This document shows, one piece after another, positions 53,566 to 62,071 of a stretch of 64,000 nucleotides of DNA. The DNA comes from IMCC26077 sp964418325. GTDB taxonomy: Bacteria; Actinomycetota; Actinomycetes; Nanopelagicales; Nanopelagicaceae. Numbering within the stretch: the stretch's first letter is position 1; each line of letters opens with the position of its first letter. Under the pieces are notes generated by a model. That model was not told where the DNA came from. It saw only the letters and a program-made list of their open reading frames with translations, and did not search any database. Both the position numbers and the translations under genes were made by a program. The DNA lies in assembly GCA_964418325.1 (NCBI GenBank), contig CAYQLC010000004.1, forward strand, positions 1 to 64,000, written 5' to 3'.

Positions 53566-54069
53566 ATGGTTAGTAAAGAAGAGGCGCGAGGACGCTTCCG
53601 GGAACTTCGACATATGTCACAAACTCTCGATCGAAAAGCGCCTAGCCGAATTCTGCATACCGCCCCAGAAATCCGAAGCGCCCAGACAATCGCCTCTTTT
53701 CAATCGTACGGCGATGAGCCAGATACATTTGAACTGCATGAATCTCTTGAGAATTTAGGAAAGAAAATCCTCTTACCTCGGCTCAATCCTGATAAGTCAC
53801 TCACGTGGCTACATCAAGGGCGTGAAGTCGATTCACAAAGCTTGAATTCAATTGATCTAGTCATAGTGCCAGCGCTCGCCATCGATATGCGCGGGGTGCG
53901 GCTGGGCCAAGGTGGCGGTTCATTTGACCGGGCGCTGCCAGTACTTCCCGGGTGGAAAGTCGCGCTAATAGATAGCGTCTGTCTGGCGAAGGAGCATCTC
54001 CCCGAAGAGAGTCATGATGTTCGCGTGGACGCAGTTGCCACTGAACTAGGAATCACTCGCTTTCGTTAA
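53566..54069 (+). CDS. 5-formyltetrahydrofolate cyclo-ligase
   Basis: The enzyme converts 5-formyl-THF to 5,10-methenyl-THF with ATP. The 167-aa protein, slightly shorter than usual, has the N-terminal basic segment KEEARGRFRELR, KKILLPRLN, and the C-terminal LGQGGGSFDRALP nucleotide-binding loop. I start at MVSKEEARG; the longer frame overlaps galU. The 3' end overlaps the convergent acyl-CoA dehydrogenase by four bases. It works in the same folate pool as purU at 61 kb. Confidence 0.92.
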   Translation: MVSKEEARGRFRELRHMSQTLDRKAPSRILHTAPEIRSAQTIASFQSYGDEPDTFELHESLENLGKKILLPRLNPDKSLTWLHQGREVDSQSLNSIDLVIVPALAIDMRGVRLGQGGGSFDRALPVLPGWKVALIDSVCLAKEHLPEESHDVRVDAVATELGITRFR

Positions 54070-55208
54070 TGTGGCAGGTTTCGCGCCATTACAATTCGCT
54101 GCACTTGATTAGTGCCTTCATAAATTTGAGTTAACTTGGCATCGCGCATCATTCGCTCAACTGGATAGTCAGAGACATATCCGTAACCACCCAGAACTTG
54201 TACGGCATTCGTCGTGACTTCCATAGCAACATCAGTCGCGTAACACTTACTCGCAGCCGAGAAGAATGTTAGATCTCCCCCAGAATTTTCGCTCTTTACC
54301 GCAGCGGCGTAGGTAAGTTGTCGTGCTGCTTCGATCTTCATCGCCATATCGGCAAGCATGAATTGAATGGCTTGGAAGTCAAAGATTGCCTTTCCAAATT
54401 GCTTACGCTGACGAGCGTATTGATTGGCAACATCAAAGGCTCCTTGGGCGAGCCCCAGCGCTTGAGCTGCAATTGTGATTCGCGTGTGATCAAGCGTCTT
54501 CATGGCAAGGGCAAAGCCACTTCCCTCTTCACCTAACATGCGACTCGAATCCAGGTGCACATCATCGAAATAGACTTCACGCGTTGGCGAACCTCTGAAA
54601 CCCATCTTCTTCTCGTGTGCACCAAATGAAACGCCCTTATCGCTCTTCTCAACGACAAATGCTGAAATACCCTTTGCGCCCTTTGCTGGATCGGTGCTCG
54701 CCAAGACAGTGTAAAACTCGGATTCACCTGCATTAGAAATCCACTTCTTACTTCCGTTCAACACCCAACCGCCATCCTTCGCCACTGCTTTGGTTCGCAT
54801 CGCTGCAGCGTCGGAGCCAGCCTCGGATTCAGAGAGGCAATATGAAAAACCTTTACCTTGCGCCAGCGGCGTTAGCCAACGCCTCATCTGCTCAGCGCTA
54901 CCAGCCAACATCAGCGGTAACGAACCCAACTTATTGACTGCGGGGATCAAGGACGAGGACCCACACACGCGCGCAACTTCCTCGATAATAATCACGACAC
55001 CAAGGGCATCTGCACCCTCGCCACCAAATTCTTCTGGAACATGAGCTGCAGCAAGTCCTGCCCCTTGGAGCGCATCTGCAGCTTCTCTTGGGTATCGGGA
55101 CTGCTCATCTACTTCACGCGCTGCCGGAGCTATCTTTGATTCGGCGAGTGCGCGAACAGATTCCCGAAGCGCTTGATATTCAGGTGGTAGGGCAAAGAGC
55201 GATTCCAT
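54066..55208 (-). CDS. Acyl-CoA dehydrogenase
   Basis: An FAD enzyme that introduces a trans-2 double bond into acyl-CoA. The 380-aa protein has SYCLSESEAGSDAAAMRT and KKWISNAGESEFYTV (FAD contact), the RKQFGKAIFDFQAIQFMLADMA region split across the third domain, and the catalytic glutamate in QIYEGTNQVQR. Short- or branched-chain substrates are likely from the family type. It stands 32 bases before the CopD-CtaG gene. Confidence 0.93.
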   Translation of the reverse strand: MESLFALPPEYQALRESVRALAESKIAPAAREVDEQSRYPREAADALQGAGLAAAHVPEEFGGEGADALGVVIIIEEVARVCGSSSLIPAVNKLGSLPLMLAGSAEQMRRWLTPLAQGKGFSYCLSESEAGSDAAAMRTKAVAKDGGWVLNGSKKWISNAGESEFYTVLASTDPAKGAKGISAFVVEKSDKGVSFGAHEKKMGFRGSPTREVYFDDVHLDSSRMLGEEGSGFALAMKTLDHTRITIAAQALGLAQGAFDVANQYARQRKQFGKAIFDFQAIQFMLADMAMKIEAARQLTYAAAVKSENSGGDLTFFSAASKCYATDVAMEVTTNAVQVLGGYGYVSDYPVERMMRDAKLTQIYEGTNQVQRIVMARNLPH

Positions 55209-55240
55209 GGGGCAATTAACCCAGAATTCAGCGGAGTCCG

Positions 55241-57058
55241 CTACTGCGGATCTCGCTTCTCTAGCGACTTGAGATATTCGTTATAGCGGTCGAGATCATC
55301 AGGCACGCCTGCCGCTCGCGCCCGCTCGGTATTTCGTTCGATTCGCGCAGCTTCGTTGGAATCTGAACGGACCCATTGCACGAAAGTCGCTGCAAGAGCC
55401 ATGAGAATTGGCACCTCACCAAAAGCCCAACCAAATGCCGCACCGGTCTTTTGATCTGCAAGCAGATCCGGCCACCATGGACGATCGAGCGAGGCGAAAT
55501 ATCCGCCATCAACGAGCACGCTCGACGACATCAGTGAGACCGAGAAGAAAGCATGAATACTCATAGCAGCAAGGATGACAACTATCCGCGCAATGAAAGG
55601 CAATTTATTGGGAATGGGATCGACTCCCATAATCGCAGCAAAGAATAAGAAACCAGCGAGGAAGAAGTGCATCTCCATGAAGAAATGTCCAAAGTGATAA
55701 TTCATCAACCATTGGAATAGATCTGTGAAATAAAGTGCAAACATCGAGCCGTCAAAAACCAACATGGCCACGATTGGATTTGTAAAGAAACGAGAGTATC
55801 TCGAATGCAAGAGCGCTAATGCATACCCTCGAATTCCGCGCTCTCCTCCACCCCTGCCCGTGGGAAGAGTTCGTAACGCGAGTGTGATGGGAGCACCAAG
55901 TGCGATACCAATCGGTGCCAGAGTTGCCAAAGACATATGCGCCACCATGTGGAAAGAAAATGAGACATGCGAATACACCCCCAGGCCGCCATTCACGGCA
56001 AAATCAGCCACGCTAATCCCCAGCGCAAAGAAGATGGTCCGATGGACTGGCCACTTATCACCCCGTCGAGTTAAAACGACTACACCCTTTATATAGAGAG
56101 CCACTAACAAGATCAGAATCGCAAGAAAAAGCCCGTTTGGTTCATAACCAAGAAGCACTCGAGAGAAGGTCGGCGACTCTGGCATTACCGAGCCAAGAAT
56201 CGGATTTATTTCTTGTGGATTGCTTAACGGTGGCGGCGCAGTTCGACCAAGAATCACCGCCATGACCATCGTTACTACAAAGAGCAATCCTTCGATACCA
56301 AGTTGCCTACTCAAGATGCCATCATCAAAGTCACTTCTTTGCCGCACGCGAAATCGAAATGCCACTGTGAAAATCAGCGCTAGTAGAAACGACTTGGCAA
56401 TCAACAAGAGACCATAAGTACTGGTGATGTTGGCAATTTCACCCAGTCGCACCCAACCATTCACTAAGCCGCTGAGCGCCACAGCCACCAAAGACCATAG
56501 AGCAATCGTATGAAAACGAGTTGCGGCAAATCTTCGCTCCTCTTTCGAGATCAACGCTAGAGCGATTAACCCACCAATCCATAGCGCAAGAGCGAAGACA
56601 TGTACTAAAACCAAACCAACAGCCAACATGTGATTGCCCGAAGATGCGCTGTGATTCTCCAAATACGGAGCTAGCAAGCCGATGAATGTAAGCGCAAGAA
56701 GCGCTACAGCGCCACCGGTCCTTTTAATTATTGGAATTGCCAATAACACGACCAACGCTGCGATGATGTTTATCAAAAGCACCTTGCCAAGAACCACTTG
56801 CAATGCGAAGGAACGAATGAGATTTCCACTAAAAATCTCAAGCAAAGGCTTATCCGCGATGGATGCAAGCTCAGTCAGAAAAACACCCATCGAAGATAAC
56901 GCCCAAATTGCGGCAATCGGAGAGAGAATTTTTTTAAGTTTTACACCAGATTCTTGAAAATAACCCTCCACCTCGGGGAGAAGAAAAGCTATTGCTGAGA
57001 GAATACCAATGAGCGAGAATGCGCTCGCGAGTGCGAGATACTTGAAAAGCGAAATCAT
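55241..57058 (-). CDS. CopD-CtaG fusion membrane protein (copper handling and oxidase assembly)
   Basis: A 605-aa polytopic membrane protein. The N-terminal half (about 1-270) resembles CopD copper-resistance proteins, with HVFALALWIGGLIALALI as a marker. The C-terminal half (about 310-570) is a CtaG domain of caa3/aa3 oxidase assembly, with SFHMVAHMSLATLAPIGIALGAP. This fusion is common in Actinobacteria. It overlaps the CopC gene by four bases. The role is probably copper supply to cytochrome oxidase, matching the SURF1 gene in the window. Confidence 0.92.
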   Translation of the reverse strand: MISLFKYLALASAFSLIGILSAIAFLLPEVEGYFQESGVKLKKILSPIAAIWALSSMGVFLTELASIADKPLLEIFSGNLIRSFALQVVLGKVLLINIIAALVVLLAIPIIKRTGGAVALLALTFIGLLAPYLENHSASSGNHMLAVGLVLVHVFALALWIGGLIALALISKEERRFAATRFHTIALWSLVAVALSGLVNGWVRLGEIANITSTYGLLLIAKSFLLALIFTVAFRFRVRQRSDFDDGILSRQLGIEGLLFVVTMVMAVILGRTAPPPLSNPQEINPILGSVMPESPTFSRVLLGYEPNGLFLAILILLVALYIKGVVVLTRRGDKWPVHRTIFFALGISVADFAVNGGLGVYSHVSFSFHMVAHMSLATLAPIGIALGAPITLALRTLPTGRGGGERGIRGYALALLHSRYSRFFTNPIVAMLVFDGSMFALYFTDLFQWLMNYHFGHFFMEMHFFLAGFLFFAAIMGVDPIPNKLPFIARIVVILAAMSIHAFFSVSLMSSSVLVDGGYFASLDRPWWPDLLADQKTGAAFGWAFGEVPILMALAATFVQWVRSDSNEAARIERNTERARAAGVPDDLDRYNEYLKSLEKRDPQ

Positions 57059-57633
57059 TTCTTCTTGCGCTTTTTATTCTTTGGAGTGCGTAGAGTTCTC
57101 CCAATAAATATCAAGACGAGAAATGAGATAACCAAGAGAGCAATCATGAAGATGTCGGTTGCGCGCGAGCTCTTCCCGGTTGCTTCGGCTGGCGTTTCTT
57201 GATTCGCCTCCGGGCTAGTGATGATTGTTGGTGTCGGAGTTGGGGACGTTACTTCCGCTGGCGCATCGTAGGTAAAAAAGTATTTTCCGTTGAGAATCTC
57301 GCCCTCAATGCTCACGAATTGATAGGTAACGGTGTACTGACCACCTTCAGTTAACTTCTTTAGACCAATGAGAGCGTTTGCACCATCGATCAGGAGCGAA
57401 CCGTCGTCAACTGCCATCCCGCTGGGGGCGCGGACGCTCAAAGAGCTCCCACTCTCTGTGACATCGCTCGTGAAGGTGAGCGTCACAGCTCCTGGTGAGG
57501 TAGTAATCGTGGAGTCCACTGCAGGCTCGGCGCTTACAAGATCAAATGCGAAGGCGGGCGCGCTCGACGTCGCAAGGAGCAGTAGAGTGAAAAATATGGT
57601 GAACATGCCAGATCTCTGCCTCTTCACCTGCAC
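57055..57633 (-). CDS. CopC-domain membrane-anchored protein without histidine
   Basis: A 192-aa protein with a signal peptide (cleavage after AFA, near residue 29), a CopC-like beta-sandwich (residues 30-125, with LVSAEPAVDST and YTVTYQFVS), a Thr/Pro-rich linker, a C-terminal helix and a lysine tail. CopC normally binds Cu(II) through an N-terminal His and a second His in a DGH-type motif. Here the mature protein starts FDLVS and the motif is EGEILNG; the whole protein has no histidine. The GTG start has AAGGG upstream. Confidence 0.88.
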   Translation of the reverse strand: MQVKRQRSGMFTIFFTLLLLATSSAPAFAFDLVSAEPAVDSTITTSPGAVTLTFTSDVTESGSSLSVRAPSGMAVDDGSLLIDGANALIGLKKLTEGGQYTVTYQFVSIEGEILNGKYFFTYDAPAEVTSPTPTPTIITSPEANQETPAEATGKSSRATDIFMIALLVISFLVLIFIGRTLRTPKNKKRKKK

Positions 57634-57670
57634 GACTGCCCTTTTCAGAAGAACTCCCCTTACCCCTTAA

Positions 57671-57736
57671 TTAGCACCTATCGTCCCACGGTTCTAAACT
57701 ACGGGGGCGCTATGAGAGTGTGGTGTTTAGGGGAGG
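57671..57736 (+). promoter_or_regulatory. Candidate promoter and ribosome-binding site of the FmdB gene
   Basis: TTAGCA and TAAACT are separated by 18 bases, a plausible -35/-10 pair on the plus strand in the divergent CopC/FmdB spacer. A strong GGAGG lies six bases before the GTG start of the FmdB gene. Confidence 0.4.
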
Positions 57737-57742
57737 TAGCAG

Positions 57743-57997
57743 GTGCCTACGTATCAGTACTTTTGTGATGCCTGCTCGCTCGATTTTGAGGAAAGCCGCT
57801 CCTTCACCGACACCTCCGATCAGCTCTGTCCAGAGTGTGCAGCGGTAGCCCGTAAGGTCTTTGCCCCGGTAGGAGTCCACTTCAAGGGCTCGGGCTTTTA
57901 TCGAAATGACTCCCGCGCCAATAATGGGTCAGGAAAGAGCGGTTCCTCAGAGACTGGATCCTCAAGCGGCAGCACTTCTTCCACAAGCAAGGAGTAG
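57743..57997 (+). CDS. FmdB family zinc-ribbon protein
   Basis: An 84-aa protein starting MPTYQYFCDACSLDFEESRS. CxxC pairs (CDAC and CPEC) form a small zinc ribbon in the first 40 residues, followed by a Gly/Ser/Thr-rich disordered tail. FmdB-type proteins are proposed regulators but function is largely unknown. In other Actinobacteria it often precedes mscL; here a 58-aa membrane ORF follows instead. Confidence 0.9.
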   Translation: MPTYQYFCDACSLDFEESRSFTDTSDQLCPECAAVARKVFAPVGVHFKGSGFYRNDSRANNGSGKSGSSETGSSSGSTSSTSKE

Positions 57998-58004
57998 CTC
58001 TCCC

Positions 58005-58025
58005 TCTCACAGAAATTCTGTGAGA
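58005..58025. repeat. 21-bp perfect palindrome between FmdB and the small ORF
   Basis: TCTCACAGAA, a central A, then TTCTGTGAGA form a perfect ten-base inverted repeat. There is no T run after it on either strand, so it is not a typical terminator. It could be an operator or an mRNA hairpin just before the small ORF. Confidence 0.7.
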
Positions 58026-58035
58026 ATCTCAAGGA

Positions 58036-58212
58036 ATGAATTATCGCAGCGAAAAATTCTTTCTCCACATGACGACCGCGCAGGATCGGGAAAAAATCAA
58101 ATTTTGGCTCGGTGCGGTCATTGTTCTAATGATGCGGGGGCTTGTCGCGAAGAATCTCTTCATCGCGGGAGTTGCCTTTTGTGCTCTCTTCTTGATCTAC
58201 CTCATTAAGTGA
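58036..58212 (+). CDS. 58-aa predicted membrane protein
   Basis: A short ORF reading MNYRSEKFFLHMTTAQDREK and then a hydrophobic stretch of about 35 residues (FWLGAVIVLMM through LFLIYLIK), interrupted by RGLVAKN, so one or two membrane helices. AAGGA touches the ATG, too close for an ideal ribosome-binding site; internal ATGs exist. It lies where mscL might be expected, but the protein is too short to be MscL. I do not recognise it. Confidence 0.5.
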   Translation: MNYRSEKFFLHMTTAQDREKIKFWLGAVIVLMMRGLVAKNLFIAGVAFCALFLIYLIK

Positions 58213-58244
58213 AGAGTCCGGATCTTCAGGGCCCATACTCATCC

Positions 58245-58859
58245 TCATTTCTTCAAAAGCGCATCCTGCACGCCATCCATTACGGCAGTGCGAAAGAACT
58301 TTATCTCTGACGCGACAACTGCCCGGTTCGCAACGAGAGTCGCAACGCCATGTACCGCACTCCATGCCACCAGCGGCGCTGAATCGCGTTTGTTCTTGGA
58401 AATCATCCCTAAAGCGACGAAATTTTCGATACTCTCGTTAAGAACTTGCCAGGCAAGCTCATTGTATTCACTGGTACTTTTCTCTTGGTGATGGATGAAA
58501 GCAATCTCAAAAAGTTTCGGATGTTTATCTGCATAATCTATGTATGCATCTCCCATTGCACGGAACTTATCTAGTTCATACTTCTTGACATCTCGATGCG
58601 CTTTCACACGTTTTCTTCGCTCAAGCATCAACTCACCAATCTCTTGTCTGACCTGACAGGTGATCTCTGCCAGGAGCTCCTCAAGCGATGTGAAATGGCG
58701 ATAGAGCGCAGGGGCGGTCACCCCAATCTTCTCTGCTACTCGGCGAATGCCCAGCGCCGGCAGTCCCCCAGATTCGATCAAGTTCCTACCAGCGACTATG
58801 GCCGCGCTCTTTAAATCCCCATGGTGATACTCGGAGCCTTTGCGCTGTAGTGTTAACAT
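58245..58859 (-). CDS. TetR family regulator with WHG-type C-terminal domain
   Basis: A 204-aa regulator starting MLTLQRKGSEYHHGDLKSAA. The helix-turn-helix reads IRRVAEKIGVTAPALYRHF. The C-terminal part, with AWSAVHGVATLVAN, fits the WHG domain of TetR proteins. It is divergently transcribed from the MMPL transporter with 55 bases between the starts, and an operator-like dyad covers its own start codon. Control of the transporter is the natural inference. Confidence 0.92.
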   Translation of the reverse strand: MLTLQRKGSEYHHGDLKSAAIVAGRNLIESGGLPALGIRRVAEKIGVTAPALYRHFTSLEELLAEITCQVRQEIGELMLERRKRVKAHRDVKKYELDKFRAMGDAYIDYADKHPKLFEIAFIHHQEKSTSEYNELAWQVLNESIENFVALGMISKNKRDSAPLVAWSAVHGVATLVANRAVVASEIKFFRTAVMDGVQDALLKK

Positions 58860-58867
58860 CGTTTACA
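58851..58867. promoter_or_regulatory. Operator-like dyad in the TetR/MMPL intergenic region
   Basis: TGTTAAC, three bases, then GTTTACA form an inverted repeat with six of seven positions matching. It covers the TetR start codon and lies about 48 bases before the MMPL start, a good place for autoregulation and for repression of the transporter promoter. Confidence 0.5.
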
Positions 58868-58914
58868 TTCTCTCACCAAGCGAATTCAACGTCAAGTAAT
58901 TAGGGTGGAGAATC

Positions 58915-61020
58915 ATGTTTGAGAGACTCGGAAGCTTCATAGCTCGGCGAAGCAAATCGGTATTGGTTACCTCTCTTCTGGCCATAATCGTGGCTGGCGC
59001 AGTCGGCTTCCAAGCTTTTGGAAAACTTGATGGTGGCGGATACAACGATCCACAAAGTGAATCTTCGCGAGCGTTCGAATATTTGAAGTCAGAATTCAAG
59101 GTTGAAGATCCGGCTGTGATTCTTGTGATTGATTCACCGACTTCAACTGTCGACGATTCTAAAGTGCGTCAATCAGTCGAGGCAATTGCGGCCAAAGTGA
59201 GCGCAACGCCAGGTGTATCAAACGTCATTTCATATTGGACCACTGGTTCCCCGCAGTTGCTCAGTGAAGATCGTAAAGCTGGTTATCTCTTTGCCTACGG
59301 AGAAGATGATTCGTTCGATGGCTTGAGTGCGCTTGCCAAGAAAGTTGAAGATCGGATTGGAAGTGAATTTGAGGGGTTGGCTATCTACTACACCGGAACT
59401 GGTGCGGTTGGCGATGCCTTAAATACAAAAATCAGCGATGACCTCAAGAAATCAGAAGCAATCGCCATCCCGCTTGTCTTCATTCTGCTCCTCTTCGTCT
59501 TCGGCGGCGTAATCGCTTCTGCTATGCCCTTGGTAGTTGGAATCAGCGCAATCCTCGGAGCATTTTTCATTATTTATCTTTTGACTCTCGTGACAGATGT
59601 GAGCATCTACGCCTTGAACTTGATCACCGGCCTTGGTCTTGGTTTGGGAATCGATTACTCCCTCCTTATTGTCAACAGATTTCGAGAGGAGTTCCATCAA
59701 GGAAAAAGTATTCAAGAGGCGGTGATTCGGACCGTTGCTACCGCTGGCAGAACTGTCTTCTTCTCCGGGCTGACAGTTCTTGTGACCTTAGCTTCACTAC
59801 TTTTCTTCCCCCTCAACTTCTTGAAATCCTTTGGTTATGCAGGTATTGCAGTGGTCGCCCTCGCCGTAATTGGAGCGCTCGTTCCACTTCCGGCGACCTT
59901 GGCACTTCTTGGCACCAAGATCGATAAATGGGCAATCAAGAAATCCTCAATTACGCCAAAGGAGGATGGGCGCTGGGCTGATCTTGCACGATTCGTGATG
60001 CGTAAACCACTAACCATCACCATTCTGAGTCTGATACTTCTCGGCATTCTCGCCGCACCAATTCGTAACATCGCCTTTGGTCAAACTGATGTCACTGTTC
60101 TTCCGAAGTCACATCCGGTCGCGCAAACTTCTCAACTAATCGATGAACGCTTTCCTGGGCGCGAAGCTACTCCCGTTGAATTTCTCTTTATCGATGGGGA
60201 AGAAAAGCTAACCCCACAAGAGATAGCTACGTATAAAGAGAAGGTAAGAAATATCTCTGGGATCACATACATCACGGAGAACACCACTGCTAACGGCATC
60301 GTTAGATTCCAGGCGATACACAAGATGAGTCCGCGAACTGCAGATGCACAGGCTTTAATTGAGGAAATACGAGATATTCCTGCCCCCGCTGGCTTACTGA
60401 TTGGTGGTGTTGCTGCTGACTACACCGATACGCAGAACGGAATCGCTGGTGCACTACCGATGGCACTTGGTTGGGTCTTATTCAGCGTGTTGATTCTCCT
60501 CTTTGCATTTACTGGTTCGATTATCTTGCCAATCAAGGCTGTGCTGTTGAATGTACTTTCACTTAGCGCAACTCTCGGTGTCATCACATGGATCTTCATC
60601 GAGGGTAATCTTGCAAGATTCTTGGGCGACTTCACCATAACTGGAACAGTCGATACCGGAATGATTATCTTGATGTTGCTGACCACTTTCGGACTTTCTA
60701 TGGATTACGAAGTATTTCTTCTCTCTCGTATTAAAGAGGAATATGAGAAGAGTGGTGACAACACGGAATCAGTCGCCTTTGGCCTACAGAAATCTGCTCG
60801 AATTGTGACTGCTGCCGCGTTGATTCTCTCGGTTGTTTTCGCCGCCTTCATCCTCAGCGGCGTCACGTCTATCAAGATTCTGGGTCTAGGTGTGGCATTC
60901 GCAATCCTGCTCGATGCAACATTAGTGCGAGCGCTACTGGTCCCTGCGCTGATGCGGATGTTTGGCGACGCAAACTGGTGGGCTCCCGCCAAACTTAAGC
61001 GTTTTTCCATCTCACACTAA
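58915..61020 (+). CDS. MMPL/RND family membrane transporter
   Basis: A 701-aa transporter with the duplicated RND layout. Each half has one helix, an extracytoplasmic domain and a helix bundle. The MMPL motif occurs twice: GLGIDYSLLIVNRFREEF near residue 245 and FGLSMDYEVFLLSRIKEEY near residue 597. GGTGGAG lies four bases before the ATG. MMPL proteins move lipids, siderophores or drugs; with the adjacent TetR a drug or lipid efflux role is plausible, but the substrate is unknown. Confidence 0.92.
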   Translation: MFERLGSFIARRSKSVLVTSLLAIIVAGAVGFQAFGKLDGGGYNDPQSESSRAFEYLKSEFKVEDPAVILVIDSPTSTVDDSKVRQSVEAIAAKVSATPGVSNVISYWTTGSPQLLSEDRKAGYLFAYGEDDSFDGLSALAKKVEDRIGSEFEGLAIYYTGTGAVGDALNTKISDDLKKSEAIAIPLVFILLLFVFGGVIASAMPLVVGISAILGAFFIIYLLTLVTDVSIYALNLITGLGLGLGIDYSLLIVNRFREEFHQGKSIQEAVIRTVATAGRTVFFSGLTVLVTLASLLFFPLNFLKSFGYAGIAVVALAVIGALVPLPATLALLGTKIDKWAIKKSSITPKEDGRWADLARFVMRKPLTITILSLILLGILAAPIRNIAFGQTDVTVLPKSHPVAQTSQLIDERFPGREATPVEFLFIDGEEKLTPQEIATYKEKVRNISGITYITENTTANGIVRFQAIHKMSPRTADAQALIEEIRDIPAPAGLLIGGVAADYTDTQNGIAGALPMALGWVLFSVLILLFAFTGSIILPIKAVLLNVLSLSATLGVITWIFIEGNLARFLGDFTITGTVDTGMIILMLLTTFGLSMDYEVFLLSRIKEEYEKSGDNTESVAFGLQKSARIVTAAALILSVVFAAFILSGVTSIKILGLGVAFAILLDATLVRALLVPALMRMFGDANWWAPAKLKRFSISH

Positions 61021-61040
61021 ACATCATTTAGACTACGCAG

Positions 61041-61880
61041 ATGGATTTGTTGGCGACATTCACCTGTAAAGACACCTCGGGAATCGTGCACACGATGACC
61101 GATGCCATCTTGAAGTGTCGCGGCAATATCATCGAGAATCAGCAGTTCACCGATCCACTCACCGGAATGTTCTGTATGCGAACTCGGTTTACTACCGATT
61201 CGACACTGGCTGAATCTGAGAGGATTCTGCGTACAGAATTGGCGCGCTTCACACCTGAACTTAAGGTGCGCGAATTGAGCAAGCGGCCGCGTGCGCTAAT
61301 CATGGTTACCAAAGAGAGCCACTGTCTTCGAGATCTTCTCTATCTTCGTGAACTTGGCGAACTGCCAGTTGAGATTCCGCTAGTCATATCAAATCATGAA
61401 GAGTTACGTGGTCTAGTCGAATCACATGGAATCGCTTTTGAACACCTCCCGGTAACGGCGCAGAATAAGAAGGCACAAGAGAATGAGATGATGGCTAGAA
61501 TCAAATCTCTTGAAATCGATGTTGTCGTCTTGGCTCGTTACATGCAAATTCTTTCCAGCGAATTCTGTAATCAGTTTGCTGGACACATCATCAATATTCA
61601 TCACTCATTCTTACCTGGTTTCAAAGGAGCCCGTCCTTATCATCAGGCGTACGAGCGTGGAGTGAAAATCATTGGTGCTACAGCACACTTTGTGACTGAG
61701 AATCTTGATGAAGGTCCGATTATCGAACAAGATGTTGCGCACGTAACTCATTCAGCAACACCGGAAGAACTCGTCTCTATCGGAAGAGATATCGAAAGGC
61801 GAGTTTTGGCAAAGGCTGTCCGAATGTACGCAGAAGATCGCATCTTTCTGTTAGGCAATCGCACGGTAATTTTTAACTGA
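61041..61880 (+). CDS. purU: Formyltetrahydrofolate deformylase
   Basis: PurU hydrolyses 10-formyl-THF to formate and THF. The 279-aa protein has an N-terminal ACT domain (LLATFTCKDTSGIVHTMTDA) and a formyltransferase-like domain with the catalytic Asn-His in GHIINIHHSFLPGFKGA and the aspartate in ENLDEGPI. It follows the MMPL gene by 20 bases and may be co-transcribed. It balances one-carbon folates together with the cyclo-ligase at 53.6 kb. Confidence 0.95.
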   Translation: MDLLATFTCKDTSGIVHTMTDAILKCRGNIIENQQFTDPLTGMFCMRTRFTTDSTLAESERILRTELARFTPELKVRELSKRPRALIMVTKESHCLRDLLYLRELGELPVEIPLVISNHEELRGLVESHGIAFEHLPVTAQNKKAQENEMMARIKSLEIDVVVLARYMQILSSEFCNQFAGHIINIHHSFLPGFKGARPYHQAYERGVKIIGATAHFVTENLDEGPIIEQDVAHVTHSATPEELVSIGRDIERRVLAKAVRMYAEDRIFLLGNRTVIFN

Positions 61881-61909
61881 TATCTCAAATTTAAAAGGTA
61901 AAAAGGCGT

Positions 61910-61983
61910 GTCCCCGACCAGAATCGAACTGGTGACCTACCGCTTAGGAGGCGATCGCTCTATCCAACTGAGCTACGAGGACA
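61910..61983 (-). tRNA. tRNA-Arg (anticodon CCT)
   Basis: A 74-nt cloverleaf: acceptor GTCCTCG/CGGGGAC with one T-G pair, anticodon loop CTCCTAA, T-arm CCAGT/TCTGG-type around TTCGATT, discriminator A. It decodes AGG. It is antisense to its neighbours purU and the saccharopine-dehydrogenase-like gene. CCA is not encoded. Confidence 0.94.
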
Positions 61984-62071
61984 TTTGATATCTAAAGTCG
62001 AATTATTCACTAGTTTTGCGGACTTTTAACTTATGTAATAGCCTAGGGGCAAAGTTCAGGAGTTATTTTCT

